DNA from: HGM13634 sp045537285
GTDB lineage: Bacteria > Bacillota > Clostridia > TANB77 > CAG-508
Direction of reading: 5' to 3'
Length of the DNA: 13,574 nucleotides
Assembly: GCA_045537285.1 (NCBI GenBank)
Contig: JAZSPC010000016.1
Coordinates: 1 to 13,574, forward strand
The stretch's first letter is position 1. Every line of letters begins with the position of its first letter. The translations under genes were made by a program, and so were the position numbers. Shown here one piece after another: positions 1-7,832 of this stretch. The notes beneath the pieces were generated by a model. The model did no database searches and was not told the DNA's origin. It saw nothing but the letters and a program-made list of their open reading frames with translations.

Positions 1-26
1 TTTTTCACACAAAAAACAGACTCGAT

Positions 27-158
<132 letters not shown>

Positions 159-195
159 TTTTCTTTCTCCTTTGTTTTTATTACTTTCTGTCTAA

Positions 196-224
196 ATTAT
201 ATCTTTACTTTTTTATCTTGTCAA
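196..224 (-). promoter_or_regulatory. Consensus sigma-70/SigA promoter of the 43-aa ORF
   Basis: Perfect TTGACA (219-224) and TATAAT (196-201) are separated by 17 bp. Transcription would start near 189, giving a 5' leader of about 30 nt before the ATG. Confidence 0.8.
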
Positions 225-256
225 TTATTTTAGAAAAATGTAATATAATTGTAATA

Positions 257-282
257 AAAATAGGACGAAATCGTCCTATTTT
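257..282 (-). terminator. Terminator of the recN-radA-pseudopilin-cyclophilin operon
   Basis: A perfect 12-bp stem (AAAATAGGACGA with TCGTCCTATTTT) has a two-base centre. It overlaps the stop codon of the cyclophilin gene and ends in a U-rich tail on the minus strand (UUUUUAUUAC). It is palindromic, so it may also act on the other strand. Confidence 0.85.
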
Positions 283-1096
283 AATAATATAATGAACTTA
301 AATAGCTTTCCATATCAAATTGTTCATGTGTTTGTGGTATATCATATTTTCCATCAAATGTTTCTACTCTTATACTTGTAATCACAGGTGCTTTTGTCGG
401 CTTAGAAACCTCTGTTGCATTTTCACTTGCTTTTTCTACTTTTGTGTTTTCAAGTTTTTCTAGTACATCAAATCCTTCTATAACTTTTCCAAACCCAGCA
501 TAATATCCTGAAAGTGATGTGTTGTCATCTGTTGTCATTATAAAGAATTGTGAACCTGCTGAATTATATCCTTCTTTTATTACACTACTATCCAAACCAT
601 AATAATAGACATAATCTGTATAATCTGTTCTTGCCATTGCAATAACACCTTTTTCTAATTTTAAAGTATTATTTTTGTAACCATTTATTTCAAATTCTCC
701 ATCTATATTATATGTTATATCTGATGATGAACCTTCTGTTATATTTTTATTTATAGCACTTAGATTTGGTGAACCTGTACCATTTCCATTAATGTCTCCA
801 CCTTGTACCATAAAATCTTTTACAATTCTGTGGAAGGTTAGACCATCATAAAAACCGTTATTTGCCAATGCAATAAAATTTTTAACTGTATTTTCTGCAT
901 ATTCTGGATATAGCTCTATTATAATTGTTCCATAATCTTTTATCTCCATAGTAGCTATTGGATTTTTTGAATTATATGTAACTTTTTTATAATATCCCAT
1001 ACATAAATTAACTATAATAGCTACTACAATAAGTATTGCTATTGATAAAAATATAATTTTCTTTGTTTCTTTCTTTTTATTTGCAGTTTTTTTCAT
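281..1096 (-). CDS. Membrane-anchored cyclophilin-type peptidyl-prolyl cis-trans isomerase
   Basis: The enzyme catalyses cis-trans isomerisation of prolyl bonds, probably on exported proteins at the outer face of the membrane. A Lys-rich N-terminus (residues 1-13) precedes one hydrophobic segment (about 14-35), read as an uncleaved anchor. The cyclophilin domain runs from about 47 to 222. It contains FHRIVKDFMVQGGD with the catalytic Arg at 90, GSQFFIM (181-187) and GYYAGFGKV (198-205). The stretch between these blocks (about 105-175) is longer and more polar than in minimal cyclophilins, as in several clostridial homologues. A short tail follows, rich in Glu, Thr and Lys. The start follows GAGG about 12 nt upstream, a loose spacing, but it gives a proper membrane N-terminus. 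The gene lies 29 bp downstream of the pseudopilin gene, is last in the operon, and its stop lies in the terminator hairpin. Confidence 0.9.
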   Translation of the reverse strand: MKKTANKKKETKKIIFLSIAILIVVAIIVNLCMGYYKKVTYNSKNPIATMEIKDYGTIIIELYPEYAENTVKNFIALANNGFYDGLTFHRIVKDFMVQGGDINGNGTGSPNLSAINKNITEGSSSDITYNIDGEFEINGYKNNTLKLEKGVIAMARTDYTDYVYYYGLDSSVIKEGYNSAGSQFFIMTTDDNTSLSGYYAGFGKVIEGFDVLEKLENTKVEKASENATEVSKPTKAPVITSIRVETFDGKYDIPQTHEQFDMESYLSSLYY

Positions 1097-1125
1097 TTAT
1101 TATCATTGCCTCATTTCTATAAACT

Positions 1126-1941
1126 TTATTTGTTAACTGTAACAGTTAATTTCCCATCTTCATCTAATGATACTGTTATAGTTTCTGATACTGAATTTTT
1201 ATTACTATCTGTATATTTTATATTATATTGTGTTAATTCGCTAATTACTATATCTAAGCCACTTGCTGTCTCCCAATATTTAGTAGTAGTTTTCTTATAT
1301 TTTAATGTTCCATTTGCAGTTAAATCGCCTACTGTCTTAGGAATTACAGTTATTTTATAATTGTTTGTTCCATATTGGGTTATACTATATGTTAATTCTA
1401 ATGTTCCTTCATTTTTCGAAGTGTTTTGCTCAACATAATACATATTATTTTCTAGCATATAATATGTTTTGTCATTAATAGTTATACCTTTTTCTGCAAT
1501 TACTGTTCTGGTATTGAAATGTATAAACACATTATATTCCATTTGTGTTAATTCTAATTGTTCATCTAAATTAGTAACTGTGAAATATCTGAATTCACTA
1601 GGAGAAACTGTAATCCCTTCTTCATCTAAAATAGTTTGTAAAAAATCAGTTTGTGAAGTTGTTAAAGCACTTCCGCCAGCTGTTTTTAAATCTATATATG
1701 TTCTTGTTCCGTCATCATTATTAATGTAATACCCTTCGTTTGTGCTTGCAATATCATCTGCTCTTTTTTGAATAGTTTCTAATTGCATATAAAATCCTTG
1801 CAACCTTGTACTATCAAGTGATTCCATTCCAATATCTAATGATATTCCTATAATCATTACCATAATCATTACCGTAATCATTAAGGCTACTAATGTTATA
1901 CCTTTTTCATTCGATACTTTTTGTTTAATAATATTTTCCAT
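1126..1941 (-). CDS. Pseudopilin-like membrane protein with N-terminal prepilin methylation motif
   Basis: The N-terminus has a short basic leader, NEKG (11-14), then ITLVALMITVMIMVMIIG as the hydrophobic helix. This is the type IV prepilin/pseudopilin (N_methyl) pattern, with predicted cleavage after Gly14 by a prepilin peptidase. The usual Glu at mature position 5 is Ala here, a variation common in clostridial KGITLxAL proteins. The remaining ~230 residues form a Thr/Asn/Tyr-rich extracellular region with no domain I recognise. The last ~80 residues (about 190-271) look like beta-strand-rich repeats (GTLELTYSI, GTLKYKK, GKLTVTVNK). The 271-aa length suits a minor pilin or surface protein. 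The ATG has AAAGGAGA six bases upstream. The gene sits 34 bp after radA and before the cyclophilin gene, so it is probably co-transcribed. Its biological role is unknown. Confidence 0.75.
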   Translation of the reverse strand: MENIIKQKVSNEKGITLVALMITVMIMVMIIGISLDIGMESLDSTRLQGFYMQLETIQKRADDIASTNEGYYINNDDGTRTYIDLKTAGGSALTTSQTDFLQTILDEEGITVSPSEFRYFTVTNLDEQLELTQMEYNVFIHFNTRTVIAEKGITINDKTYYMLENNMYYVEQNTSKNEGTLELTYSITQYGTNNYKITVIPKTVGDLTANGTLKYKKTTTKYWETASGLDIVISELTQYNIKYTDSNKNSVSETITVSLDEDGKLTVTVNK

Positions 1942-1975
1942 TTTCTCTCCTTTGTTCTTACACCTTCCGCCGCTC

Positions 1976-3337
1976 TTATTTTAAACCTAAGGCACGTACA
2001 GCATCACCAATATTTTTCACACCTATTATATCTAATTTATAACTTTCTTTCAATAGTTTTCTGTTAGTTTCTGGAATTATGCATTTTTTAAATCCTAATT
2101 TTTCGGCTTCTTTTAATCTTTTGTCAATTAAATTTACACTTCTGATTTCTCCTGTTAAACCTACTTCTCCTAAAACTACTGTACCAGTATCTATTGGCAA
2201 GTTTTTAAAACTTGAAACAGTTGCAGCTATTATTCCTAAATCTATTGCTGGCTCATTTATTTTAAGCCCACTTACAACATTAAGGTATACATCTTGATTC
2301 CCTAAGTTTAATCCAACTTTCTTTTCTAATACTGCTATTAAAACAGCAAGCCTATTATAATCTATACCATTCGCAGTTCTTCTTGGCAGTCCATAAACTG
2401 TTGGTGTTGTTAATGCTTGGAATTCAACAAGCAAAGGTCTTGTTCCTTCCATACTAGCTATAACAACAGAACCTGCTGGATTATCTTCCCTTTCTGAAAT
2501 TAATACTTTTGATGGATCTGTTATTTCTACTAACCCCTCTGCTTCCATTTCAAACATTCCTATTTCATTAGTAGACCCAAATCTATTTTTAACACCTCTT
2601 AGCATTCTATATGAAAAGTATCTTTCTCCTTCTAAATACAAAACAGTATCTACCATATGTTCCAAAACTCTTGGTCCTGCTATATTTCCATCTTTTGTAA
2701 CATGCCCAATCAAAATTGTTGTAACACCATTTTCTTTACAAGTTCTCATAATCTTAGCAGTAATTTCTCTTACTTGGCTAACACTTCCTGCTGCTGATGT
2801 AATATCTTCTGAATACATTGTTTGTATTGAATCTATTATTACCAATTTAGGATTAATAGATAATATATTTTCTTCTATATTTTCAATATTTGTTTCTGAT
2901 AAAAATAACAAATTATCATTTTTTACACCTAATCTATCTGCGCGAAGTTTTATTTGTTCTCCTGATTCTTCTCCTGAAATATATAGAACTTTTCCGTCTG
3001 TTTTTATTTTATTACAAATTTGTAGTATTAATGTAGATTTGCCTATACCAGGTTCTCCTCCAAGTAAAATTAATGAACCATTTACTAATCCTCCACCTAA
3101 AACTCTGTCTAATTCATTAAAACCTGTACTTATCTTTGCTTCGTTCTTACCTTCAATTTTATTTAATTCTATTGGTTTAGATACTTCTTTTTTCTTACCA
3201 GAATTTGAGCTTGAAGAAGAAACTACTTTTTCTTCAAAAAAGCTATTCCATGCATTACAAGCAGGACATTTTCCCATCCATTTTGGTGATTCATATCCAC
3301 ATTCATTACACACAAATACTGTTTTATTTTTTGCCAT
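1976..3337 (-). CDS. radA: DNA repair protein RadA (Sms)
   Basis: RadA is a RecA-family ATPase that helps process recombination intermediates and drives branch migration in DNA repair and transformation. All hallmarks are visible: a four-Cys zinc finger (Cys10, 13, 24, 27), Walker A GGEPGIGKST (93-102), Walker B LVIIDS (165-170) and the RadA-specific KNRFG motif (250-254). A C-terminal Lon-protease-like domain (about 300-453) includes the GEVGLTGEIRSV segment. At 453 aa it is the usual family length, with no sign of damage. The start has GAAAGGA a few bases upstream. It lies 40 bp downstream of recN, and that pairing suggests SOS-linked repair expression by read-through from the recN promoter. 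Confidence 0.97.
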   Translation of the reverse strand: MAKNKTVFVCNECGYESPKWMGKCPACNAWNSFFEEKVVSSSSSNSGKKKEVSKPIELNKIEGKNEAKISTGFNELDRVLGGGLVNGSLILLGGEPGIGKSTLILQICNKIKTDGKVLYISGEESGEQIKLRADRLGVKNDNLLFLSETNIENIEENILSINPKLVIIDSIQTMYSEDITSAAGSVSQVREITAKIMRTCKENGVTTILIGHVTKDGNIAGPRVLEHMVDTVLYLEGERYFSYRMLRGVKNRFGSTNEIGMFEMEAEGLVEITDPSKVLISEREDNPAGSVVIASMEGTRPLLVEFQALTTPTVYGLPRRTANGIDYNRLAVLIAVLEKKVGLNLGNQDVYLNVVSGLKINEPAIDLGIIAATVSSFKNLPIDTGTVVLGEVGLTGEIRSVNLIDKRLKEAEKLGFKKCIIPETNRKLLKESYKLDIIGVKNIGDAVRALGLK

Positions 3338-3377
3338 ATTATTTTCCTTTCTTTTTTTGCATTATATCACATAATTT

Positions 3378-4997
3378 TTAATTTTGTCTTAATTCTTTTG
3401 CATGTTTTAAAGAAATTTCTGTTATATCTCCACTTGCAATTCTTGCTATCTCTTTTATTGTTTCTTCTTCATTTAATAATTTTACATTTGTTTGTGTTTT
3501 ATCTTCTTTTACTTCTTTATATATATAATAATTGTAATCACCTTTTGCTGCAATACTAGCTAAATGTGTGACACATAGCACTTGATGTAATTTGGAGATT
3601 GATTTTAATTTTTCTCCAACACTTTTTGCAGCTATACCGCTTATTCCTGTATCTATTTCGTCAAATATTAATATCGGAACACTATCCACGTTTGATAATA
3701 CATTTTTAATTGCAAGCATTATTCTAGACATTTCTCCACCTGATGCAATTTTATATAGAGGTTTTGCATCTTCTCCAATATTGGTTTTAATATATATATC
3801 TACTTCATCCAAACCATTGCTATTATATTTTTCAACAAAATTAATATTTATCTTAATTTTAGCATTTTTCATTTCTAAGTCTACTAATTCATTATTTATT
3901 TTTTCTTCTAATATTAAACCATATTTATTTCTTAATGAATTTAATTTTTTAGACAAATCTAGCATTTTAGTTTCTATTGCTTCTAACTCTCTTCTTAATT
4001 TATTGTTATATTCATCTATATTTTCTATTTGATTTATTTGCTCTTCTACTTCTTCCTTATATTTTAAAATTTCTTCTATTGTATTTCCATATTTTCTTTT
4101 TAATGAAAATATTAAATCAAGTCTTGTTTCTAGTTCTTGTCTTTCTTCCTCATCAAAATATACATCATCTCTTAAAGATGAAATATCTCTTGCAATTTCT
4201 TGTATGTCATAATATGTACTTTTTAATGAATTTAAATTATTAGAATATTTTTGGTCTAAATCTTCAATTTTTTCTAATGCACGTATTGCTGAATTTATTG
4301 AATCTATTGCATGTTCAGAAACTTCTAAATCTGCAACATTCAAACTCTCATTAATTTTTTCACTGTTTAATATTAATTTTCTATCAGATTCTAATTTTTC
4401 GTCTTCACCTATTTTTAAGTTTGCTTTTTCTATTTCATCATATTGATATCTTAGTAAATCTAATTTTCTTTGTTTTTCTTTTTCATCTCCATAATTATTT
4501 TTAAGTTCTGTTTTTATATCGTTATACTTTTTATACAACTCTGTATATTCTTCTTTTAAGTTAGTAATTTCTTTTGCACCAAATCTATCTAAATATTCTA
4601 TATGCGTAGAAGGATTTAAAAGCTGTTGATTATCATGTTGACCATGAATATCTATAACATTTTCCATAAAACTTTTTAGTTCATTTACAGTAACCATTCT
4701 TCCGTTAATTTTACACATATTTCTACCATTAGAATATACTTCTCTTGAAACTATTATGTTGCCATCTATTGCATTTTCATTTTCCGGAATATATAAGCAC
4801 GCTTCAACAAAAGAGTGGTCTTCTCCTCTTCTTATCATTTCTTTTGAAAAACGTTCACCAGATATTATCCCTAGTGAATCTATTATTAATGTTTTACCAG
4901 CACCAGTTTCACCTGTTAATATATTTAAACCGTTATTTAAATTAATACTTAAATCATCTATTATACCTATATTTTTAATATGTAATGTACTTATCAT
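3378..4997 (-). CDS. recN: DNA repair protein RecN
   Basis: RecN is an SMC-like ATPase that gathers and protects broken DNA ends in double-strand break repair. The N-terminal half of the ATPase head has Walker A GETGAGKT (29-36). The middle (about 140-360) is a long Glu/Lys-rich coiled coil. The C-terminal half carries the ABC signature SGGEMSR (419-425) and Walker B PILIFDEIDTG with the catalytic Glu at 447. At 539 aa it is slightly shorter than many RecN proteins, but all head motifs are intact. The start has AAAGGAG about 7 nt upstream. It is the first gene of the operon recN-radA-pseudopilin-cyclophilin, behind a promoter overlapped by a LexA box. Confidence 0.97.
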   Translation of the reverse strand: MISTLHIKNIGIIDDLSINLNNGLNILTGETGAGKTLIIDSLGIISGERFSKEMIRRGEDHSFVEACLYIPENENAIDGNIIVSREVYSNGRNMCKINGRMVTVNELKSFMENVIDIHGQHDNQQLLNPSTHIEYLDRFGAKEITNLKEEYTELYKKYNDIKTELKNNYGDEKEKQRKLDLLRYQYDEIEKANLKIGEDEKLESDRKLILNSEKINESLNVADLEVSEHAIDSINSAIRALEKIEDLDQKYSNNLNSLKSTYYDIQEIARDISSLRDDVYFDEEERQELETRLDLIFSLKRKYGNTIEEILKYKEEVEEQINQIENIDEYNNKLRRELEAIETKMLDLSKKLNSLRNKYGLILEEKINNELVDLEMKNAKIKININFVEKYNSNGLDEVDIYIKTNIGEDAKPLYKIASGGEMSRIMLAIKNVLSNVDSVPILIFDEIDTGISGIAAKSVGEKLKSISKLHQVLCVTHLASIAAKGDYNYYIYKEVKEDKTQTNVKLLNEEETIKEIARIASGDITEISLKHAKELRQN

Positions 4998-5013
4998 TTT
5001 TCTTCTCCTTTAA

Positions 5014-5027
5014 AGAACTTTTGTTCG
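5014..5027 (-). promoter_or_regulatory. LexA/DinR (SOS) box over the recN transcription start
   Basis: On the minus strand CGAACAAAAGTTCT closely matches the Gram-positive LexA operator (CGAAC-N4-GTTCG type), with both half-sites present and one end mismatch. It covers the predicted +1 of the recN promoter, so LexA binding would block initiation. SOS control of recN is established in Bacillus, which supports the assignment. Confidence 0.8.
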
Positions 5028-5032
5028 TATGT

Positions 5033-5061
5033 ATTGTATAAATAAATATGTTCTTTGTCAA
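5033..5061 (-). promoter_or_regulatory. recN operon promoter
   Basis: TTGACA (5056-5061) and TACAAT (5033-5038) are 17 bp apart. The predicted start near 5026 lies inside the LexA box and about 30 nt upstream of the recN ATG. Confidence 0.75.
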
Positions 5062-5091
5062 GAGATTTTATAAAAAATTTATATATAAAAA

Positions 5092-5116
5092 GAAAGCAAG
5101 AATAAATCTTGCTTTC
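5092..5116 (-). terminator. Terminator of the 93-aa gene
   Basis: A perfect 10-bp stem GAAAGCAAGA/TCTTGCTTTC with a 5-nt loop is followed on the minus strand by UUUUUAUAUA. It separates the 93-aa gene from the recN promoter. Confidence 0.85.
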
Positions 5117-5126
5117 CTGTTTGGAG

Positions 5127-5408
5127 TTACGCTTTCAAACTTACTATATAGCAAGTTGTACTGAAAAAGGTATTGAAATCTTTTTCATAATTCGGCTCAT
5201 ATCCAAGTCCCAATAAGATTCCAATTAAGAAATCTATATTATGTTCGTATATAGGAATGATAAGCGGGAATGAAAGTTTGCCTGTTTCTTTGTGGGTTGA
5301 AGCAATCAAATCTTCCAAGACGTTTTCCTTTTTCATACGATCATAATTTTTCTCTTCGGATTTTATAAGCCATGCGCGCATTTCTTCGAGTCTTTGCTTT
5401 TCTGTCAT
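5127..5408 (-). CDS. 93-aa hypothetical protein, own transcription unit
   Basis: I recognise no family. The N-terminal ~35 residues are charged and likely helical (MTEKQRLEEMRAW followed by Lys/Glu-rich sequence). The C-terminal half is more hydrophobic (SFPLIIPIYEHNIDFLIGILLGLGYEP), then FNTFFSTTCYIVSLKA. That middle stretch is interrupted by charged residues, so a soluble small fold seems likelier than a membrane protein. The ATG has GGAGG nine bases upstream. The gene has its own promoter and a strong terminator, so it is monocistronic. Its base composition looks richer in G+C than its neighbours, with codons such as CTC, GCG and CGC near the start, which may mean recent acquisition. An inverted repeat in its 5' leader suggests regulated expression. 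Confidence 0.75.
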   Translation of the reverse strand: MTEKQRLEEMRAWLIKSEEKNYDRMKKENVLEDLIASTHKETGKLSFPLIIPIYEHNIDFLIGILLGLGYEPNYEKDFNTFFSTTCYIVSLKA

Positions 5409-5434
5409 TGGTTTAAACCTCCAAAAATTTTAAT

Positions 5435-5449
5435 GTTAGATATACTAAC
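5435..5449. promoter_or_regulatory. Operator-like dyad in the 5' leader of the 93-aa gene
   Basis: GTTAG and CTAAC half-sites flank a 5-bp centre, about 3 to 17 nt downstream of the predicted start. The position suits a repressor site or a short leader hairpin. No known regulator is identified. Confidence 0.35.
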
Positions 5450-5458
5450 TATACATAT

Positions 5459-5487
5459 ATTTTAACATAATTTTACATAAAATTCAA
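5459..5487 (-). promoter_or_regulatory. Promoter of the 93-aa gene
   Basis: TTGAAT (5482-5487) and TAAAAT (5459-5464) are separated by 17 bp. The -35 box touches the 3' arm of the thrS terminator on the minus strand. Confidence 0.55.
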
Positions 5488-5512
5488 GAGCCCCTATAAT
5501 TTAGAGGCTCTT
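5486..5512 (-). terminator. thrS terminator hairpin
   Basis: AAGAGCC (5486-5492) pairs with GGCTCTT (5506-5512), with a further CTA/TAG pairing inside. It lies 7 bp after the thrS stop. The minus-strand tail GAATTTTAT is only moderately U-rich, so termination may be partial. Confidence 0.6.
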
Positions 5513-5519
5513 CTTTAAA

Positions 5520-7460
5520 TTATCTTACATAATTCTCTATTTCTTCTTTTATTCTCGAAATAAATTGTTTTAAATCTTGTGCTCCAATATCCCCTTCTTT
5601 TCTTGAACGTACACCTACCGCATTTGCTTCTTTTTCTTTATCTCCTACAACAAGCATATATGGAACCTTTTGAAGTTGTGCTTCTCTTATCTTGTATCCT
5701 ATTTTCTCTTGTCTGTCATCTAATTCAACTCTTATTCCTGCTCTTTGTAATTGTTCTTTTACTTGTTTAGCATAATCTACATGTGCATCAGATATTGGAA
5801 GTATTTTTACTTGTACTGGTGCAAGCCATGTTGGGAATGCTCCTGCAAATCTTTCTATTACCATTGCAAGTGTTCTTTCATAGCATCCCAATGATGTTCT
5901 ATGGATTATTACTGGTCTTACTTTGCTTCCATCTTTATCTATATAGTACATATCAAATTTCTCTGCTAATTGGAAGTCTACTTGTACAGTAATTATTGTA
6001 TCTTCTTTTCCCCACACATTTTTGTATTGGATATCAAGTTTTGGTCCATAGAATGCTGCTTCTCCCTCTGCTTCTGTATATTCTATTCCCAAGTCATCAA
6101 GAATTCCTTTTAATACAGCTTGTGAATGTTCCCATTCTTCATCTGTTCCCATATATTTTTCTCTGTTATTTGGATCCCATTTAGAAAATCTATATGATAT
6201 ACCTTCATCTAATCCTAATCTATCTGTAAATAGCTTAATTAAATCAATACAGCCTTTTATTTCTTCTGCTAATTGATCTAATCTTACAGCTAAATGTCCT
6301 TCTGAAATTGTAAATTGTCTTACTCTTATTAACCCATGCATTTCTCCTGAATCTTCATTTCTAAACAATGTAGATGTTTCATTATATCTTAATGGTAAAT
6401 CTCTATAACTTCTTTGTCTGTTTAAATATGCTTGGAATTGGAATGGACATGTCATTGGTCTTAGGGCAAATACTTCTTTATCCTTTTCTTCATCACCTAA
6501 CACAAACATACCATCTCTATAATGGTCCCAGTGACCTGATATTTTATATAAATCAGATTTAGCTAAAAATGGAGTTTTTGTTAATAGATATCCTCTTTTT
6601 TCTTCTTCATCTTCAACCATTCTTTGTAGTAATTGTACAACTTTTGCACCTTTTGGTAATAGTATTGGCAGACCTTGACCTATATAATCTACTGTTGTAA
6701 ATAATTCTAATTCTCTACCTAATTTATTATGGTCTCTTCTTTTAGCTTCTTCTAACATATTTATATGTTCTTCTAATTGGCTTGCTTTTGGATAAGAAAT
6801 TGCATAAATTCTTTGTAGCATTTTGTTGTTTTCATTTCCTCTCCAATATGCGCCTGATGAAGAAAGTATTTTCACAGCTTTTACTTTTCCAGTGCTTGAT
6901 AAGTGTGGTCCGCTACATAAGTCTGTAAAATCCCCTTGTTTGTAGAAAGATATTACTGAATCTTCTGGTAATTCATTTATTAATTCTACTTTGTAATCTT
7001 CTCCCATGTCACTCATTAATTTTAACGCTTCTAATCTTGGAAGTTCAAATCTTTCAATTTCTAAATCTTCCTTAATTATTTTTTTCATTTCTTCTTCTAT
7101 CTTTATTTTATCTTCATCAGAAAATGGCTTTTCAACATCAAAATCATAATAGAAACCATCATCAATTGCTGGTCCTATTGCAAGTTTTGCATTTGGGAAT
7201 AATCTTTTTACAGCTTGTGCCATAATATGTGATGTTGTATGCCAGTATGCCTTTTTCCCTTCTAATGAGCTTTCAAATGTTAATATGTTTAAAGAACAAT
7301 CTTTTTCTACAACATATCTCAAATCTTTTACTTCTCCATCTACTTCACCTGATGTTGCCACTCTTGCTAATCCTTCACTAATAGATTTTGCTATGTCAAG
7401 TATTGACATCTTGTTTTCAATTTCTTTTACGCTTCCATCTTTTAAAGTAATCTTAATCAT
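5520..7460 (-). CDS. thrS: Threonyl-tRNA synthetase
   Basis: The enzyme charges tRNA-Thr with threonine in the cytoplasm. Reading from ATG at 7458-7460 gives 646 aa, a normal length. This start has GGGAGG about 6 nt upstream. The frame stays open upstream for 27 codons, but these cross the T-box terminator and are non-coding. Domains in order: N-terminal TGS domain (MIKITLKDGS, about 1-62), editing domain with HTTSHIMAQAV and an SGPHL segment, then the class II core. The core has the zinc-binding Cys in MTCPFQFQAY, motif 2 around FRNEDSGEMHGLIRVRQFT, and motif 3 in IIHRTSLGCYERTLAMVIER. An anticodon-binding domain ends the protein. The variants MTCPFQF and RQFTISEGH differ from the E. coli MTCPxH and FTQDDAH forms but retain the Cys and His ligands. 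It is controlled by a T-box leader. Confidence 0.97.
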   Translation of the reverse strand: MIKITLKDGSVKEIENKMSILDIAKSISEGLARVATSGEVDGEVKDLRYVVEKDCSLNILTFESSLEGKKAYWHTTSHIMAQAVKRLFPNAKLAIGPAIDDGFYYDFDVEKPFSDEDKIKIEEEMKKIIKEDLEIERFELPRLEALKLMSDMGEDYKVELINELPEDSVISFYKQGDFTDLCSGPHLSSTGKVKAVKILSSSGAYWRGNENNKMLQRIYAISYPKASQLEEHINMLEEAKRRDHNKLGRELELFTTVDYIGQGLPILLPKGAKVVQLLQRMVEDEEEKRGYLLTKTPFLAKSDLYKISGHWDHYRDGMFVLGDEEKDKEVFALRPMTCPFQFQAYLNRQRSYRDLPLRYNETSTLFRNEDSGEMHGLIRVRQFTISEGHLAVRLDQLAEEIKGCIDLIKLFTDRLGLDEGISYRFSKWDPNNREKYMGTDEEWEHSQAVLKGILDDLGIEYTEAEGEAAFYGPKLDIQYKNVWGKEDTIITVQVDFQLAEKFDMYYIDKDGSKVRPVIIHRTSLGCYERTLAMVIERFAGAFPTWLAPVQVKILPISDAHVDYAKQVKEQLQRAGIRVELDDRQEKIGYKIREAQLQKVPYMLVVGDKEKEANAVGVRSRKEGDIGAQDLKQFISRIKEEIENYVR

Positions 7461-7716
7461 AAATACCTCCCTCTTCTTGGGATAAAAAAATACTCCCAAG
7501 AATATATAAAATATTCTTAGGAGTGTTATACACGGTTCCATCCTAATTTTAACTTAATTTAATAATTATAACGTAATTAACGTCTAGTTTTTCCCTAGAA
7601 ACAATTAAGATAGTTTTTCAAATACGTTTTATTATAGCAACTTTCAGCCTACCGATTGCTACTCTCTAAAATTAACCTTTATTTTACTTTGTCTTAATTA
7701 TAGTTTTTTTAATATA
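7461..7716 (-). promoter_or_regulatory. T-box leader of thrS (tRNA-Thr sensor)
   Basis: The conserved T-box AGGATGGAACCGTG is at 7531-7544. Its UGGA would pair with a tRNA ending in U73-CCA, suiting tRNA-Thr. Stem I closes by AATTAAGA (7692-7699) with TCTTAATT further 3'. The specifier loop has AGUA on the 5' side and GAAAAACUA on the 3' side, so the specifier reads ACU (Thr) followed by A. A distal stem I segment AGAGAG..GGTAGGCTGAAAG is also present. Uncharged tRNA-Thr would favour the antiterminator and allow thrS transcription. Confidence 0.92.
7484..7524 (-). terminator. Regulated terminator of the thrS T-box
   Basis: ACTCCTAAGAATA pairs with TATTCTTGGGAGT (plus-strand arms 7512-7524 and 7492-7504), followed by seven U residues (7484-7490). 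It competes with the antiterminator containing the T-box sequence. Confidence 0.88.
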
Positions 7717-7722
7717 ATATTA

Positions 7723-7750
7723 ATTATACTCGTTTTTTGTTATTTGTCAA
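7723..7750 (-). promoter_or_regulatory. thrS promoter
   Basis: Perfect TTGACA (7745-7750) and TATAAT (7723-7728) have a 16-bp spacer. The start would be near 7716, just upstream of stem I. It is back-to-back with the plus-strand promoter at 7770-7798. Confidence 0.82.
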
Positions 7751-7769
7751 GTTTTTATTTTCAATTATA

Positions 7770-7798
7770 TTTACAAATTTATTCTTCTAATATATAAT
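7770..7798 (+). promoter_or_regulatory. Promoter of the YgjV-like gene
   Basis: TTTACA (7770-7775) and TATAAT (7793-7798) have a 17-bp spacer. The start would be near 7805, about 28 nt before the ATG. Confidence 0.65.
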
Positions 7799-7832
7799 AC
7801 AATTATATTACTAATGAAGGGAATATTCACAA

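Noticed and set aside
5440..5455. TACTAACTAT shared with the antitoxin repeats, taken as a common regulatory element
   Set aside because: It is a ten-base A+T-rich match with different surroundings. In the repeats it belongs to the pseudoknot stem, so coincidence is likely.
7461..7541. 27-codon N-terminal extension of thrS
   Set aside because: It runs through the T-box terminator and part of the T-box motif. The canonical TGS-domain start MIKITLKDG has a strong RBS.
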